Shown here: in pieces, positions 42,512-53,773 of the stretch | How positions within the stretch are numbered: position 1 is the first letter of the stretch | Layout: each line of letters opens with the position of its first letter | NCBI RefSeq assembly: GCF_050947875.1 | Contig: NC_134568.1 | Span: forward strand, 205,678,217-205,742,216 | Length of the DNA stretch: 64,000 nt | Source of the DNA: Dermacentor variabilis | Lineage: Eukaryota > Arthropoda > Arachnida > Ixodida > Ixodidae | Reading direction: 5' to 3' | Notes under the pieces: model-generated | Told to the model about the DNA's origin: nothing | Seen by the model: the letters and a program-made list of their open reading frames with translations, nothing else | Database searches by the model: none | Translations under genes and position numbers: made by a program

Positions 42512-45130
42512 TCAATGTGTTGTTACATTTGATATCTGCATGAAGCTTGATGGGCAGGTGATAGTGGCGATGTTGTAAGAAAGGCCGTTCCAGTCTTTTG
42601 CTGCTCTGGGAAAACATGAAGCAGGAAATGCTTTAGTACAGCCACGTGGGCAAGGAACTTGTAGCGCATGACCAGTGCGATGAGATAGGTGAGTTGCAGG
42701 GATAATGTAAGGATAATTAAGTGCAGAGTGAAAGAACTTGTGAACTAGAGAGAGAGCTGTAACGCGTCGGCGACAAGACAAAGGGTGGTAAATTACACTC
42801 GGCTTTGAAGGAGGAAGTACTGATTTCACATGAATACGACGCATGAATGAATCTGGCAGCACGATTTTGAACGGATTCTAAAATATTTGTGAGACCAACA
42901 GGCCGTCCAGAGGGCCTGCCTGTCCCGTCGTGGGCGGAGCCACCAACTTGATCGGGGAGCCTTCGGTTCCCCCCGTCGAGTTCCTCAGGACACTCTAATA
43001 AAGTTCTTGTCACTGTCACTGTCACCTACTTTGGGCGGGTTCCAGATGGGAGATGCGTACTCTAACTTAGCTGTGACTAATGATTTGTAAGCAAGTAGTT
43101 TTACGTGTCTCGGAGCGTTACGTAAATGACGTTTTAAGAAACCCAAAGTTTTGTTAGCTGATGACGTGACTTAAGCAATGTGCGCCTTCCAGGACATATT
43201 GTTAGTTATGGTAACTACAAGGTATTTATGAGTAGTTACTGATTCAACGGGGCGTTAGCCCTGTTATAAGTGAAGTGAAGGGCATTTTGACTATGAGTGA
43301 AGAAAATGAGCTTGCATTTAGTAGGGTTTAGGGACATTAGCCCGTCATCACGCCATTGTAGGATGTGGTCGAGGTCTTGTAAAATCATGTGGTCAGATGG
43401 GTTAGCAACGGCGTGGTAAATAACGCAGTCGTCAGCAAACATGCGGATATTAGAAAGTACATGCAAAGGTAGGTCGTTAATGTACATTAGAAATAGAAGA
43501 AGACTGAGGACAAAGCCTTGAGACACACCCGATGACACTAAAAGTGGGCTGGACCATTTGTTATTTGTGAACACTAGTTGTGAACAGTTAGTCAAGAATT
43601 CTTTTATGCAATTTAGTAAATCCGGGTGCAAGTATAAGGAGGATAATTATAAAATTAGGCGTTTATGGTGTACTTTATCAAAGGCTTTCGCGAAGCCAAG
43701 GAATGTGGAGTCGGTGTGTACGTTAAGGTCAAGGTTAGTATGAAGGTCATGAACAAAGATGGCAAGCTGAGTTTCTCAGGAGAGACCCCTACGAAACCCA
43801 TGTTGACAATGGTGAAAGAAGTCATGAGAGTCGAGGAAATTCATAGCGTATGAGTAAATGACGGTCGCCATGAGTTTACCAGGTACGCTGGCCAAGGACA
43901 TTGGTCGGTAGTTCAGAGGTGAGTTTCTGTTACCTGATTTGAAGATGGGAACGACCGTTTCTACTTTCCAGTCATCTGGAATGATGCCTGTTGAAAGAGG
44001 TTGCGAAAATAATAAAACAAAATAAGCCCAAACAATGTGCCCTATATTTTTCTAGTTTCGCGTTAATGTTTTGCAGTCCAGATGCTGCTGACAACTTGAT
44101 ATTTTCGTTGAGGCTTGAGATATCATCAACAGAAAAAGTGATTGCAGGCAAGAAAGATGTGATATATGACATGGAAGGAAGTGTTCACTTTTTTAGCGAA
44201 GACAGGTGAAAAAGCGTTGTTGAAAGCATCGGCGCATTTCACGCCTAAAATAATCTCTCCAGAGTCGTTAATGTGGTAGTAACTACTGCTTGGGGGTTAA
44301 TTATCTGCCAAGACTTGCGGGAGTGATTAATTAACATATTAAGTCGCTGTTACTTAAAACGAATTTGGTGTTACGGATTGCTGTGAGATAAGATTTTTGA
44401 GCTGCATTATATTTGTCGCAGTTTTGAGCGCCTCCTTTGAGTTTGGCATTCCGGAATAGCCGTGTTGTATTGTTATCTAAGCGGTGCAAAGTTTTGTTAA
44501 ACCATTGTTTTGACTTTTTGCACGGATAGTAGTTTTAGGAATGAACATAGGTATTAGCTCGATTAGATTCTGCTTAAAGATTGAGCCAGTTTTTCTGAAT
44601 AGAAAAATGGTAAAAAATAGTCTCAAATGTCGACAAAAAAGTGCTAAGTTTATTATTTATGGCATCATGATTACCGCTGTCGCATAAGGTTATTGTTCTT
44701 TTTTGTGCGTGTGATGGGCAATAGGGCTGAAACTGAAATCTACATGAATGACCTTGTGGTCCCTAAGTTCGCGGAGATAGTGAATCGAAGTCAGGTTATC
44801 AGGATGGTTTTTAGTATTAAATCCAAAATGTTAGAGGAATCGCATGTGACAGGCGTTGGCTGAGTTACTGTGTTAGGTTATACTCAAGGCAAATATCAAG
44901 AAAATCTTTAGCTTCTGTTGTGTTAGCTGTAGCAATTTCATCGCTCCAAGTAACGCCAGGAAAATTGAAACCGCCAAAAAAGAACGAGATCGGCTTTAGG
45001 GTGTGCCAATGTAAGCTGGTTTAAAATATTATTAAGTGCGCGAAAAAAGTTAGGATTCTTTAATGGGGGCCTATAGCAAACGCCTAATAATACAGAGTGG
45101 GGTAAAATTCGAAATAACACCTACAAAATT
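42512..45130 (-). pseudogene. CR1/Jockey-like ORF2: endonuclease remnant, RT, C-terminal domain
   Basis: Endonuclease remnant near 44938-45120 (GVCYRPPL, DLVLFWRFQF where a GDFN box is expected). The intervening stretch is riddled with stops. RT 43236-43631 has LLVSSGVSQGFVLSLLLFLM (in place of the usual PQGS) and FADDCVIY, the catalytic box. After the 126-bp insertion the C-terminal block continues with ESVQNRAARFIH and ends AAKDWNGLSYNIA...NVTTH. Such LINE ORFs nick DNA and copy RNA; this one is inactive. Confidence 0.75.
42899..43024 (+). mobile_element. 126-bp LINE 3' end inserted in the CR1/Jockey-like element
   Basis: Sense-strand sequence equals the last ORF2 codons and 3' UTR of an I-like LINE (AVQRA, AATAAAGTTCTTGTCAC, then CACTGT repeats). 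Both sides continue the host LINE (WNPPK on one side, LTNILESVQNR on the other). A short imperfect repeat (ACCAAC/ACCTAC) at the edges may be the target duplication. Confidence 0.7.
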
Positions 45131-45626
45131 TCTGAATCGGAGTCAATGTTAATTGCAGAACATGGTAATTGTTTACTGGCTGCAGTGAGAACACCGACAC
45201 CGCGAGTGCTTTTGCGGTCTTTCCGATAAGCATTGAAATTCGGTAGATCTGCGAGCACGTACTTCTGCGTCGGCAACGTCGCTTGATAGCTATGTTTCTT
45301 TTAGTATCAGGACACTGCTATCTGAACACTTGACAAGATGACACAGGTGTTAACGTTTAGGTATGAAACTTGAAATGTTTCTGAAGATTACGGAAAAAGA
45401 AAGGTTAATTAGCTTTAGGTCTTGGGTGAAAATTGACGATAAATGCTTGATGCCGACGCGGGTGCTATTGAATTTCTTGCACTATTTTTGAGGTTTCATT
45501 GAATATATAGCGTTTCGAGCCGATGGGCATTGTTTTATAGTTTAGGAATAAGGGATGTTTGCAAGGCTTGTGTCTCTCAAACTTCACTAAGTGACTTCTG
45601 GCGTTCTGAACCCTGCGTGAAAAACC

Positions 45627-46215
45627 TCACCTATGCTGTAGGTCGTTCAACTTACGTCCGTTTGAAAGGTTCCCGTCTTTTGTTTTGTAGAACGTGAACT
45701 GCGTGAACTTTGCTATTATCGGCCTACATCTCCTGCCTTTGTGGCGACCTAAGCGATGCGCACGAGCAGCTTCTTTAGGGTTAATATCTGTACCTAAGTG
45801 GTCACGGCAACGGCGAATGATTATTTGCTCAGATTCGGCATGCGATTCAGGTGGTTTGGTGTCTGGAAGGCCGTAGAAGATTAGATTATTACGTCGCGAC
45901 CTGTTTTCAGCATCATCCAAAACGTGCCTCAATATCATCTGTTAGGTGTGCTGCATGGGTGATTTTATTCTCTGATAAGTTCCAGTTCGGCTTGGAGGGA
46001 TGGCAGATATTGGTAGTGCTTTTTAACATCGGCCATTCTCTTAGGTCACATGGGGCTTTCTTCGTTGCTAATAGTTGGCTCTGTAGTCCCTGCGCTTCAC
46101 TCATGAGCGTTAACTGTGCCGCGGAAAGTTCTCGTAGTTCGACGAGAATAGGATCAGTGCCAGGGTATGACTCAACGTCTCCCGACAACAAAAGTAATAA
46201 CAGTGGCGTACCAAC
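45627..46215 (-). pseudogene. CR1/Jockey-like ORF1: 2A-like N-terminus and RNA-binding region
   Basis: From about 46215 the frame reads TPLLLLLLSGDVESYPGTDP, which matches the upstream hydrophobic run and most of the 2A box D-V-E-x-N-P-G-P, but with Asn replaced by Tyr and the last Pro by Thr. A second frame (45627-45938) holds RRNNLIFYGLPD, AARAHRLGR and RPIIAKF, the RNA-binding and C-terminal region typical of L1-type ORF1 proteins. A frameshift lies between them. 2A peptides make the ribosome skip one bond; here the motif is mutated and presumably inactive. Confidence 0.7.
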
Positions 46216-46342
46216 TATTTCTCTAGTTATGGGGGGGGGGGGTGGAAGAGCGCAGACTATCTAGCTCTCTCTCATATAGATATATATTGCCACTTGTACT
46301 ACTTTATCTTTATCGCGCGACCACGTTTCGTGGCCTAACAAA

Positions 46343-46708
46343 TGTTATCGCACAGCGCAGGACGCGCCTACATGTATCGGAAGTTTCTGGAATGTTATCG
46401 ATGGTTCCATCTGCTGTCTGTCACCGAACCTTGTCTAATCTGATTACATGTATGAGCGATGCGAATAGTGTAGAACTTTGTGGAAGACGCGCGGGTCCCA
46501 GCGATTAGTCTGGAACGTTCGACGATTGGTGTATAAAAGCCGACGCGCTTGACCCGCTGATCAGATTTTCGACGATCGCCGAGTGTGTTCGCCGCTATCG
46601 TTGTTCTTTGAGTGTAGCCTGCTTTTGAGGGGACAAGTTCGCCCAATAAAATGCTAGTTTCGTTAATCACTGTTTTGCTGCCTTTTTTATTGTCACTACC
46701 ACGTGGCA
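46343..46708 (+). repeat. Probable solo LTR (about 366 bp)
   Basis: Starts TGTTATCGCAC, ends CCACGTGGCA. Has TATAAAAGCC near 46533 and AATAAAATGC near 46646 in LTR-like order and spacing. No internal element sequence on either side. Without a target duplication the ends are tentative. Confidence 0.55.
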
Positions 46709-46739
46709 ATACCATAAGAAGCCAACAAAGGCACCAAGG

Positions 46740-46900
46740 ACAACACAGGGGAAATTACTCGTACTTAATAATTCAATTAAAGGAATAAATTAATGGAAAT
46801 GAAAGTCGATGAAAAAGCAACTTACCGCAGGTGGGGAACGATCCCACGTGTTCGCATTGCGCGTTCGATGCTCCACCGATTGAGCTACCGCGGCGCCGTT
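46740..46900 (-). mobile_element. tRNA-derived SINE
   Basis: Head at about 46823-46895 on the minus strand: GCGGTAGCTCAATCGGTGGA gives a good A box; the B box (GGGATCGTTCCCC) is degenerate. The body and an AT-rich tail extend to about 46740. The weak B box and attached body argue against a functional tRNA gene. Confidence 0.65.
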
Positions 46901-47134
46901 TTCCCATCCGCTTTCTCGGGTATTTACGTTTTACTACTAGAACTAACCCCCGGAGTGTTAGCCGTAATGCGAAGACATGTGTTCGTATCACACCTGCGGC
47001 CAGTTGTTATTTCATCCATTTCATTTCGAATGATTTATAATTTCTTTAATTAAATTAGTAAGCACACGCACACACACACCTAGTTGCACTTAAAGCGCAA
47101 ATTTATTTCCACGTACCAGCGAGAAACCGGACTA

Positions 47135-47870
47135 TTTATTCATTTATTTATTACTTGCAGTTGCAAAATACTTTACAAGGCCCCTACATAGGTTTTTGAG
47201 TAAGGGTGGCATAGAACAAAGGACGCACGTAAACGTGACAAACTCGCGACAATATCAAAATTGAAAAACAAAAAACAAAAAACAAAACCAGCCACATGCA
47301 CAGATTAAAAATTGCAGAAACATATTAACGACATGCAGCCATTTATCAGATCAACAGAAAGAACTCATTACGTTAGTAAGCAAATGTACTATAGTACAAG
47401 GCAAAAAAGTAAGAGAAAACGAAAGGGTGAGTATGATAGCATGGGTTAACACAGGCGAAGCTATTTGAACGAGTGCTGCAATTTTTCACGGTCAGCTTCT
47501 GCAACTACTCGTGTTATCGGGGAGACTGTTCCAGAGACAAATCGCACGTGGGAGTTCAGACGAGTTGAATGCTTCACTTTTAATGTAGATGCGCTGAAGC
47601 TAAGATGATTGTGTAATCTGTGTGACGTGTACGGTGAAGTTTCTAGGCGTCGGGAGCAGCTTGTGCGGAGAGCGTACTTATGGAATAATGACAAAATGAC
47701 TACGACATGACGATTACGTAGCAGCTGAAGTGAAAGATGTAGTTTTATTATAGTTATACTAGAATGGTAGTCATAATTTCGGGAAACGAAACGTGTGCTC
47801 TATTTTGTATTGATTCCACCATGTCAAGTAATTTTGGTGGGGAGACCAGACAAGAGCTGTGAACTCAAGT
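47135..47870 (-). pseudogene. CR1/Jockey-like LINE 3' fragment
   Basis: One minus-strand frame near 47510-47550 reads FPRAICLWNSLP in pieces (with shifts), the usual C-terminal block of CR1/Jockey ORF2. The 3' end is an AATAAATGAATA-type tail near 47135-47155. Heavily decayed. Confidence 0.5.
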
Positions 47871-47872
47871 CG

Positions 47873-48820
<948 letters not shown>

Positions 48821-48959
48821 TGCAGACGGACGTGATGCAGGAAACGAAGTGTGATTATTTACAGACAAGGCCCTACTTAAATAAGGGCTGACACAAAACA
48901 GGACATGCGCACTATGGGCATGAAGTGCACGTGTGAACATGACAATGTGCATGGTGACG
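48821..48959 (-). repeat. 3' LTR of gypsy C
   Basis: On the plus strand TGCAGACGGACGTGATGCAG to GGTGACG. Co-linear with 53280-53401. On its internal side, minus strand, an A-rich polypurine tract (AAACAAGAGGAAC) precedes it. Confidence 0.8.
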
Positions 48960-49400
48960 TGTTCCTCTTGTTTTTTTTTTTGAAATGCGGAAAAGAAAAA
49001 GTAAACATGAAAACAAATTCCTATGCTAGAGAACTATCACTGTGGTCTCTCTGGCAGGGGATAACGTAGTGACGCTCTGCGCGAGCGGTTACTTCTGCGA
49101 AGGACGTCCTGAGGTGGCAGCTCTGTCTTCTAGTAAGGTTGGAATGCTGGCTCCGTGGAAACAGTCGTTCCATGGGAGGACGTAGGTTGTAATGCTCTGG
49201 AACTCAGATGTTCTCTGGTGCGCTGAAGCTGTTGTCCGCTGAAGCTGTTGTATGACCGTGGTTGGCCTGCTGGACCTACGACCACAGCTGGAGACCAGTT
49301 TCTGCGTATGGTGCCGTACACAGACACTGGAGAACCACTGTGAAGATGGGGTAGATGTTTGGTTGTCCTGTTGTAGAAGATTCGTTGCTTTTCCTCTTAT

Positions 49401-50071
49401 TTATTTGAGACGATTTCGAACGGATTTAGGCGGCACAGACCGAGGCTCCAGGTGGCTGGAGTGAACCGGCAGTTGCGTTCTTGTTTGGCGGCCCATAAAC
49501 CTCTGAGCAGGTGACTTCAGTTGTTCGTCCCTTGGCATATTGCGCCACCCGAGCAAAGCGCTGCAAAATTCAAAAGTTGAAAAAGGACACTTTGTTAGCC
49601 ATGTCTTCGCCTCTTGCACGATACCCTCTGCCAAGCAGTTGCTGCGCGGATAGTACGGGCTTGAGGTTACGTGGGTGATTCCGAGCTGCGCAGTAAAAGA
49701 TCGGAAACAAGCGCTGTTGAACGGCGGGCCATTATCGGTGCACAGCTTTGCAGGAATTCTACGAGTCGCGTATACGAGCGTGCTCGCGTTGTTTACTGAT
49801 GCCCCTGCTGTTTGAGGCAGCTTCTGAATATTAAAAAAAAAACGAGTAGAAATCCACGAGGAATCGGTAAGACAGGCCATCGGGGTAGAAGACAACAAGC
49901 CCGACAATTATGTGCGGCGTTTAGCAAGCGGAGAACTTCCCGTCGCTTGGCAGGAGGGATGACACTTTTGTTGCTCCTGAGTAGCAGGCCTTCCTCGACG
50001 TGCAGCTCGTCGCGGTATAGTGTCAATAAGGACACAGGGCGTGTGGCACTTGGTTTTTTATTTCCGGCCAT
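49401..50071 (-). pseudogene. Gypsy C integrase (partial, zinc domain lost)
   Basis: A start segment (LHVEEGLLLRSNKSVIPPAKR, 49793-50071) is followed, without the usual H2C2 zinc motif, by the core from IQKLPQ onward: IPAKLCTDNGPPF (second catalytic Asp) and SNCLAEG (catalytic Glu). The region holding the zinc motif and the first Asp seems deleted. Would insert the cDNA; not functional. Confidence 0.75.
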
Positions 50072-50153
50072 TCTCTGGTCGAGTATCTGTGCAGGTCAGC
50101 CATTGCCGAGTACTCGAGCTGCTGGTCTGACACAGGAAGAGAAGAAATAATGT

Positions 50154-52000
50154 TTACTTGAAATTTTCTGTCTGGTCGCTTAGTTCAGTAGTACTTGGAA
50201 ATCGAGAAAGCGCGTCCGTTATACAAAGCTCATTTTCTTGTTTGCAAGTCACTTTGATTGGGAATCTTTGAAAAACAAGCGTCATGCGTTGCAAACGTAT
50301 TGGACATTCACATAGTGGCTTTTTGAATATCAGTTCTAAAGGACTGATCCGACTCGACGATAACCTCGCACTGCCCAAAGATGTAATCTTGACATTTCGT
50401 GCAACCATGAACAATTGCCAATGTTCATTTTTAGATCTGCGCGTATCGCTGCTGTGCTTCTGTTAGCGAACGCGATGGGTAGGCTACCGGCCGCCCGTCC
50501 TGCAGAAAAACGGCTCCTACTCCGTGCTGGCTAGCGTCTACTGACAAGGTGGACGGTTTTTCTTGGTTAAAATTGTCTAGGACTGGCGCCTGTGTGAGGG
50601 TTGTTCGAAGCTGGCGAAAGCCGTCATCTTGCTGGTCTGTCCAGACCCACGCGGCGTCCTTGTTCAACAGATCGCGAAGAGGCGCTTACAAGGTAGACAT
50701 GTTGGGGACAAAACACGCCACGAAGTTGATCACGCCGAGAAAAACTTGAAGTTCCTTACGGTTTTGAGGTGGCTTCACCCGCATGATGTCTTCAACTCTG
50801 CCGGCGTCCAAGCACAGCCCTCTTGAAGTTAGAACGTGGCTTATGTAGCGGACTCGGGGCTTCAGAAAATTGCAGTTTTTCTTATTGAGTTTAATGTTGC
50901 AGTGTCTGCATCGTGCCAACAAGGCTAGCGAATTGATGTCGTGTTTCTCTCGCCACTGACCCCTCCCTAGAATGTCGTCCATTGCTACAGCCGCGCCTCT
51001 CAAGCCCTCTAGTACTTGGCGCATCACCCGCTGAAAAACTTCCGGCGCGGACGCGATGCCAAAACGCATGCGCAGGAATCTCTATCGCCCCCATAGGGCA
51101 TGCTCACAACACAGTCGTGAACTCGGCTCGTCCAGATAGATAGAATAAACTTTATTGTCCAACGGATAAGGTGATCCACTCACCCCCCGACACGCAGGTC
51201 AGGGGGCGAGTGCCGCCGCCTCAGATGCAGGCTGGGAGGTCTTGGGTCCCAGCAGCCTCTTCAGCCAGTTGGACGAGCCGGAGATGGAGCTCAGAATCCG
51301 AACTGCGCAGCAGGGTCTCCCAGGTGTCTCTACTACCTATTTTGTGCGTTCCCCCGGGAGAGTACGGACATTCCCATATTATGTGGTGGAGGGTCCCTCT
51401 CGCCCCACAAAGATTAAATCTATCGCTCCTGGCCTCGGGGAACATGTGGTTCGCCATAACCGGGTGCGGATACGTATAAGTTTGTAGTCGTCTCCCTGCG
51501 ACTGCTTGTCTGTTGTTTAATTTTGGGTCTGGCGGGGATACCAGTCTACGAGCCAATCTATAATGCTGCGTGAACTCCCCATATTTTAGCATGCGCTCTC
51601 TGCTCCCTCGGTCATCGAGGGGCCCCGTAGCGGCTCGGCGGTAGAGATCTCGAGCCAGCTAGTGGGCCGCCTTGGCTCGTCCAACTTTATCTGCCAGAAC
51701 CCTGATGATGCATTTAGGTTAGAAAAAGATTTCGCTCCATGCAGCTGCGGCATAATGGTCGAGACATATGCGGGTCGAGATGATGGGTCGATACATATGC
51801 GAATTTTTTCTTTTACTCCTACAACCATGTGGCTGGACCAGGAAGTCGGTTATGTTAGCTTAGCGGTGATTACATCACGCTCCATCTTGTCTAGCTCGGT
51901 TCTTACGCGTTTTTGAATGGCAATGGCGATTCGTCTTGCTGGTTTGACGGTGCCTCGGGCTTCAGGTTTCATTTCCATGTGTTAGGAGACGTCTTTGGTT
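50154..52000 (-). pseudogene. Gypsy C reverse transcriptase and RNase H (interrupted)
   Basis: RT starts with IRICIDPSS and FSNLNASSGFWQIKLDEP, and breaks at 51673 for a LINE insertion. It resumes at 51134 and continues with RFGIASAPEVFQ. The catalytic box reads AMDDIL where gypsy elements usually have Y or F before the variable residue and DD. RNase H has SVDASQHGVGAVF and ends ITDALSRFPS. Several stops and frameshifts. Confidence 0.8.
51135..51673 (-). mobile_element. 5'-truncated I-like LINE inserted in gypsy C RT (10-bp target duplication)
   Basis: GGCTCGTCCA at 51125-51134 and 51674-51683 brackets it. Minus-strand frame 51221-51592 has FTQHYRLARRL, LQTYTYPHPVM and a C-terminal CX2CX8HX4C-like motif missing its first Cys pair partly (NLCGARGTLHHIIWEC). 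It ends AATAAAGTTTATTCTATC with a TATC tail at the target duplication. Confidence 0.9.
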
Positions 52001-52166
52001 TCTCCCAACCCCTAGAAGACATCTTCAAATCTTTTTATTAGTTCGTCAGTCTTCAAGGCGTCCACGGCGTTTATGTGGCAAATCAACCCTAAGCGTTCAG
52101 CGACTTTGCCACTTAGTGTAACAGGAACAGCTTGTTTCACAGTAAAGAATAGTGCCGCTGTAGATT

Positions 52167-53214
52167 TCACTGAACCAGCAATCTGAAGTTCAATTTTTTC
52201 AGTGACCTTTCTTTATGTCCGAAAAACGTACGAAGCGTAGAGCAGCAATCTTCTGCTGGCTGTGTAGTTATGTTACTGAGCGTAGCTTCGGGCGTGAAGC
52301 AACATTTCGCTCCGGTATCTACCTTGCACGGAATGGCAGTCCCTGCCACGAGGATAGTCGCCGACCATGGGTCATGGTCAAGGAAATAACCCTCGTCTTC
52401 TGCTATCTCGACTTGTATATTGCGTCCTTGGCCCCTCGCTTTTACTATAGTAGTTTTCGACACACGCGCGCAAAGTGATTTCGGCCGCCACACTTGTTGC
52501 AGCGTTTGCCTTGAGCAGGGCACGTCGCTCCTTCCGTGTTCCAGGAAACCGCAGTTTGGGCAGTTGCCGAAGCTATCTTTTTCAGTCGCAGCACGTATGC
52601 TGGCCTCATCTGCTGTGCTCGCTGCCGCCTCCTGAAGTTCGTGAAAACGGCCCTTTCCTTGTTCTCCAGCTTGGCATATTTCAACTGTTTTGGCATATGA
52701 CGCATCTTCAGGCAGAAGTTTTTGCTGCAAGTCTTTATTTCCGATTCCTAGGATTATTCGACTACGCAGTAGTCTGTCCTCTGGTGCTCCAAATTCGCAC
52801 TGGTGAGCTAGAGTTTTAAGGTCGATCAACCACTCGTTGCAAGACTCGCCTTCACGCTGGTCTCGGGAGGCGAACAAAACGAAACTCGTTTAATTTTAAA
52901 TTCGTTGCTGGTTTGTAGTGGACCTCGAACTTTTCAATGAGCTTATCCACATTTTGCTTCTCTTCCTTATCCTCAAAGGTAAAGAGCGCCTGCCTTGCGT
53001 CTTCGACAATTATCACAAGAAATGTCGCAGCCTTAACTTCTGTAGGCTGCTGTTTCAGCCCGGTCGCCGTAGAAAACAGAGTGAACTCACTTTTCCAGAA
53101 GTTATAGAAAACATCACCCGTAGTGTCCAATGGTTTTGGCGGCGGAAGAAGCGTCGATGCCATGCTTGTTTGCTCTACTGACATAGTGCCGGATGAAGGT
53201 GCGGGGGCAAACAT
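52167..53214 (-). pseudogene. Gypsy C gag and protease
   Basis: ATG at 53214. Capsid-like region (FYNFWKSEFTLFSTATG, NEWLIDLKTLAHQCEFG) is broken by a frameshift near 52865. Zinc knuckle 1 (CPNCGFLEHGRSDVPC) is in one frame, knuckle 2 (CNKCGGRNHFARVC) in the next, then the first frame returns with the protease active site in CKVDTGAKC. So at least two compensating shifts flank the second knuckle. Gag packages RNA; protease matures the particle. Confidence 0.8.
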
Positions 53215-53261
53215 AGGTTAACGGGGCTAGCGAATCGCACCTCCTATCTCTGGTAGAGGTG

Positions 53262-53279
53262 CTACCACTTCTGACACCA
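53262..53279 (-). promoter_or_regulatory. Primer-binding site of gypsy C
   Basis: On the minus strand TGGTGTCAGAAGTGGTAG directly follows the 5' LTR, the position and TGG start expected for tRNA priming. Confidence 0.75.
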
Positions 53280-53401
53280 TGTAGACGGACGTGATGCAGG
53301 GAACAGACAAAGCACTGCTTAAGTAAGGGCTGACATAAAACAGGACATGCGCACTAGGGGCGTCAAGTGCATGCGTGGACATGACAATGCGCATGGTTAC
53401 A
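53280..53401 (-). repeat. 5' LTR of gypsy C (122 bp)
   Basis: Plus strand TGTAGACGG...GGTTACA, ends TG...CA. Matches 48821-48959, which is 17 bp longer. Confidence 0.8.
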
Positions 53402-53734
53402 GTCCCCTGTGTCTGAACTTTACCTAAATATTACCCCATAACGCGCCCTTTATTTTTCCCAAATATAAACAAGGTATGTTGTTCAGTTCACCGAGGACAT
53501 CGATGAAACCAAAGAGGAATGTCTTATGACGCATGAGAATACGGGGGAAAACGACAGCTCTGTAATTATTTGCAACGCTTCTGACTGGAACAGGAACGTA
53601 AATTTTTTTTCGCACTCTTGCCATAACCCCCTCCCCTTTCCAGGAAATATAGACCTGGTGTAATCTACAGCTATGTCGGGACACTGGGAAGCAGGCCTGA
53701 CAGCTGCCATATCACACGCTTTAACACTCGAATA
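53402..53734. repeat. Continuation of tandem repeat unit 1
   Basis: CTGAACTTTACCTAAATATT and AGTTCACCGAGGACAT correspond to 56970 and 57037 in unit 2. Ends at the target site (CACTCGAATA) of the LINE at 53735. Confidence 0.6.
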
Positions 53735-53773
53735 GTCAGTCAGTCAAGAACTTTATTGAAGTCCTGAGGAGTT

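Larger units (their letters stand above)
42410..46235 (-). mobile_element. CR1/Jockey-like non-LTR retrotransposon, decayed
   Basis: Read from about 46235 leftwards: ORF1 with a 2A-like motif and an RNA-binding region, then ORF2 with endonuclease, RT and a C-terminal domain without RNase H, and a (GAAAT)n-like tail near 42415-42430. Interrupted at 42899-43024 by a short LINE 3' end in the opposite orientation. Absence of RNase H and the QNRAARFI block point to the CR1/Jockey side of LINEs. Confidence 0.75.
48821..53401 (-). mobile_element. Ty3/gypsy retrotransposon C, usual RT-RNase H-integrase order, short LTRs
   Basis: Read from 53401 leftwards: LTR, primer-binding site, gag with two zinc knuckles, protease, RT, RNase H, integrase, polypurine tract, LTR. 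It differs from copies A and B in domain order and in LTR length (about 122-139 bp). It is dead: frameshifts in gag, a 539-bp LINE insertion in RT and a deletion in integrase. It lies inside unit 1 of a host tandem repeat. Confidence 0.85.

Noticed and set aside
46823..46895. Candidate functional tRNA gene on the minus strand
   Set aside because: A box is good, but the B box is degenerate, the cloverleaf is not convincing, and a SINE-like body is attached.
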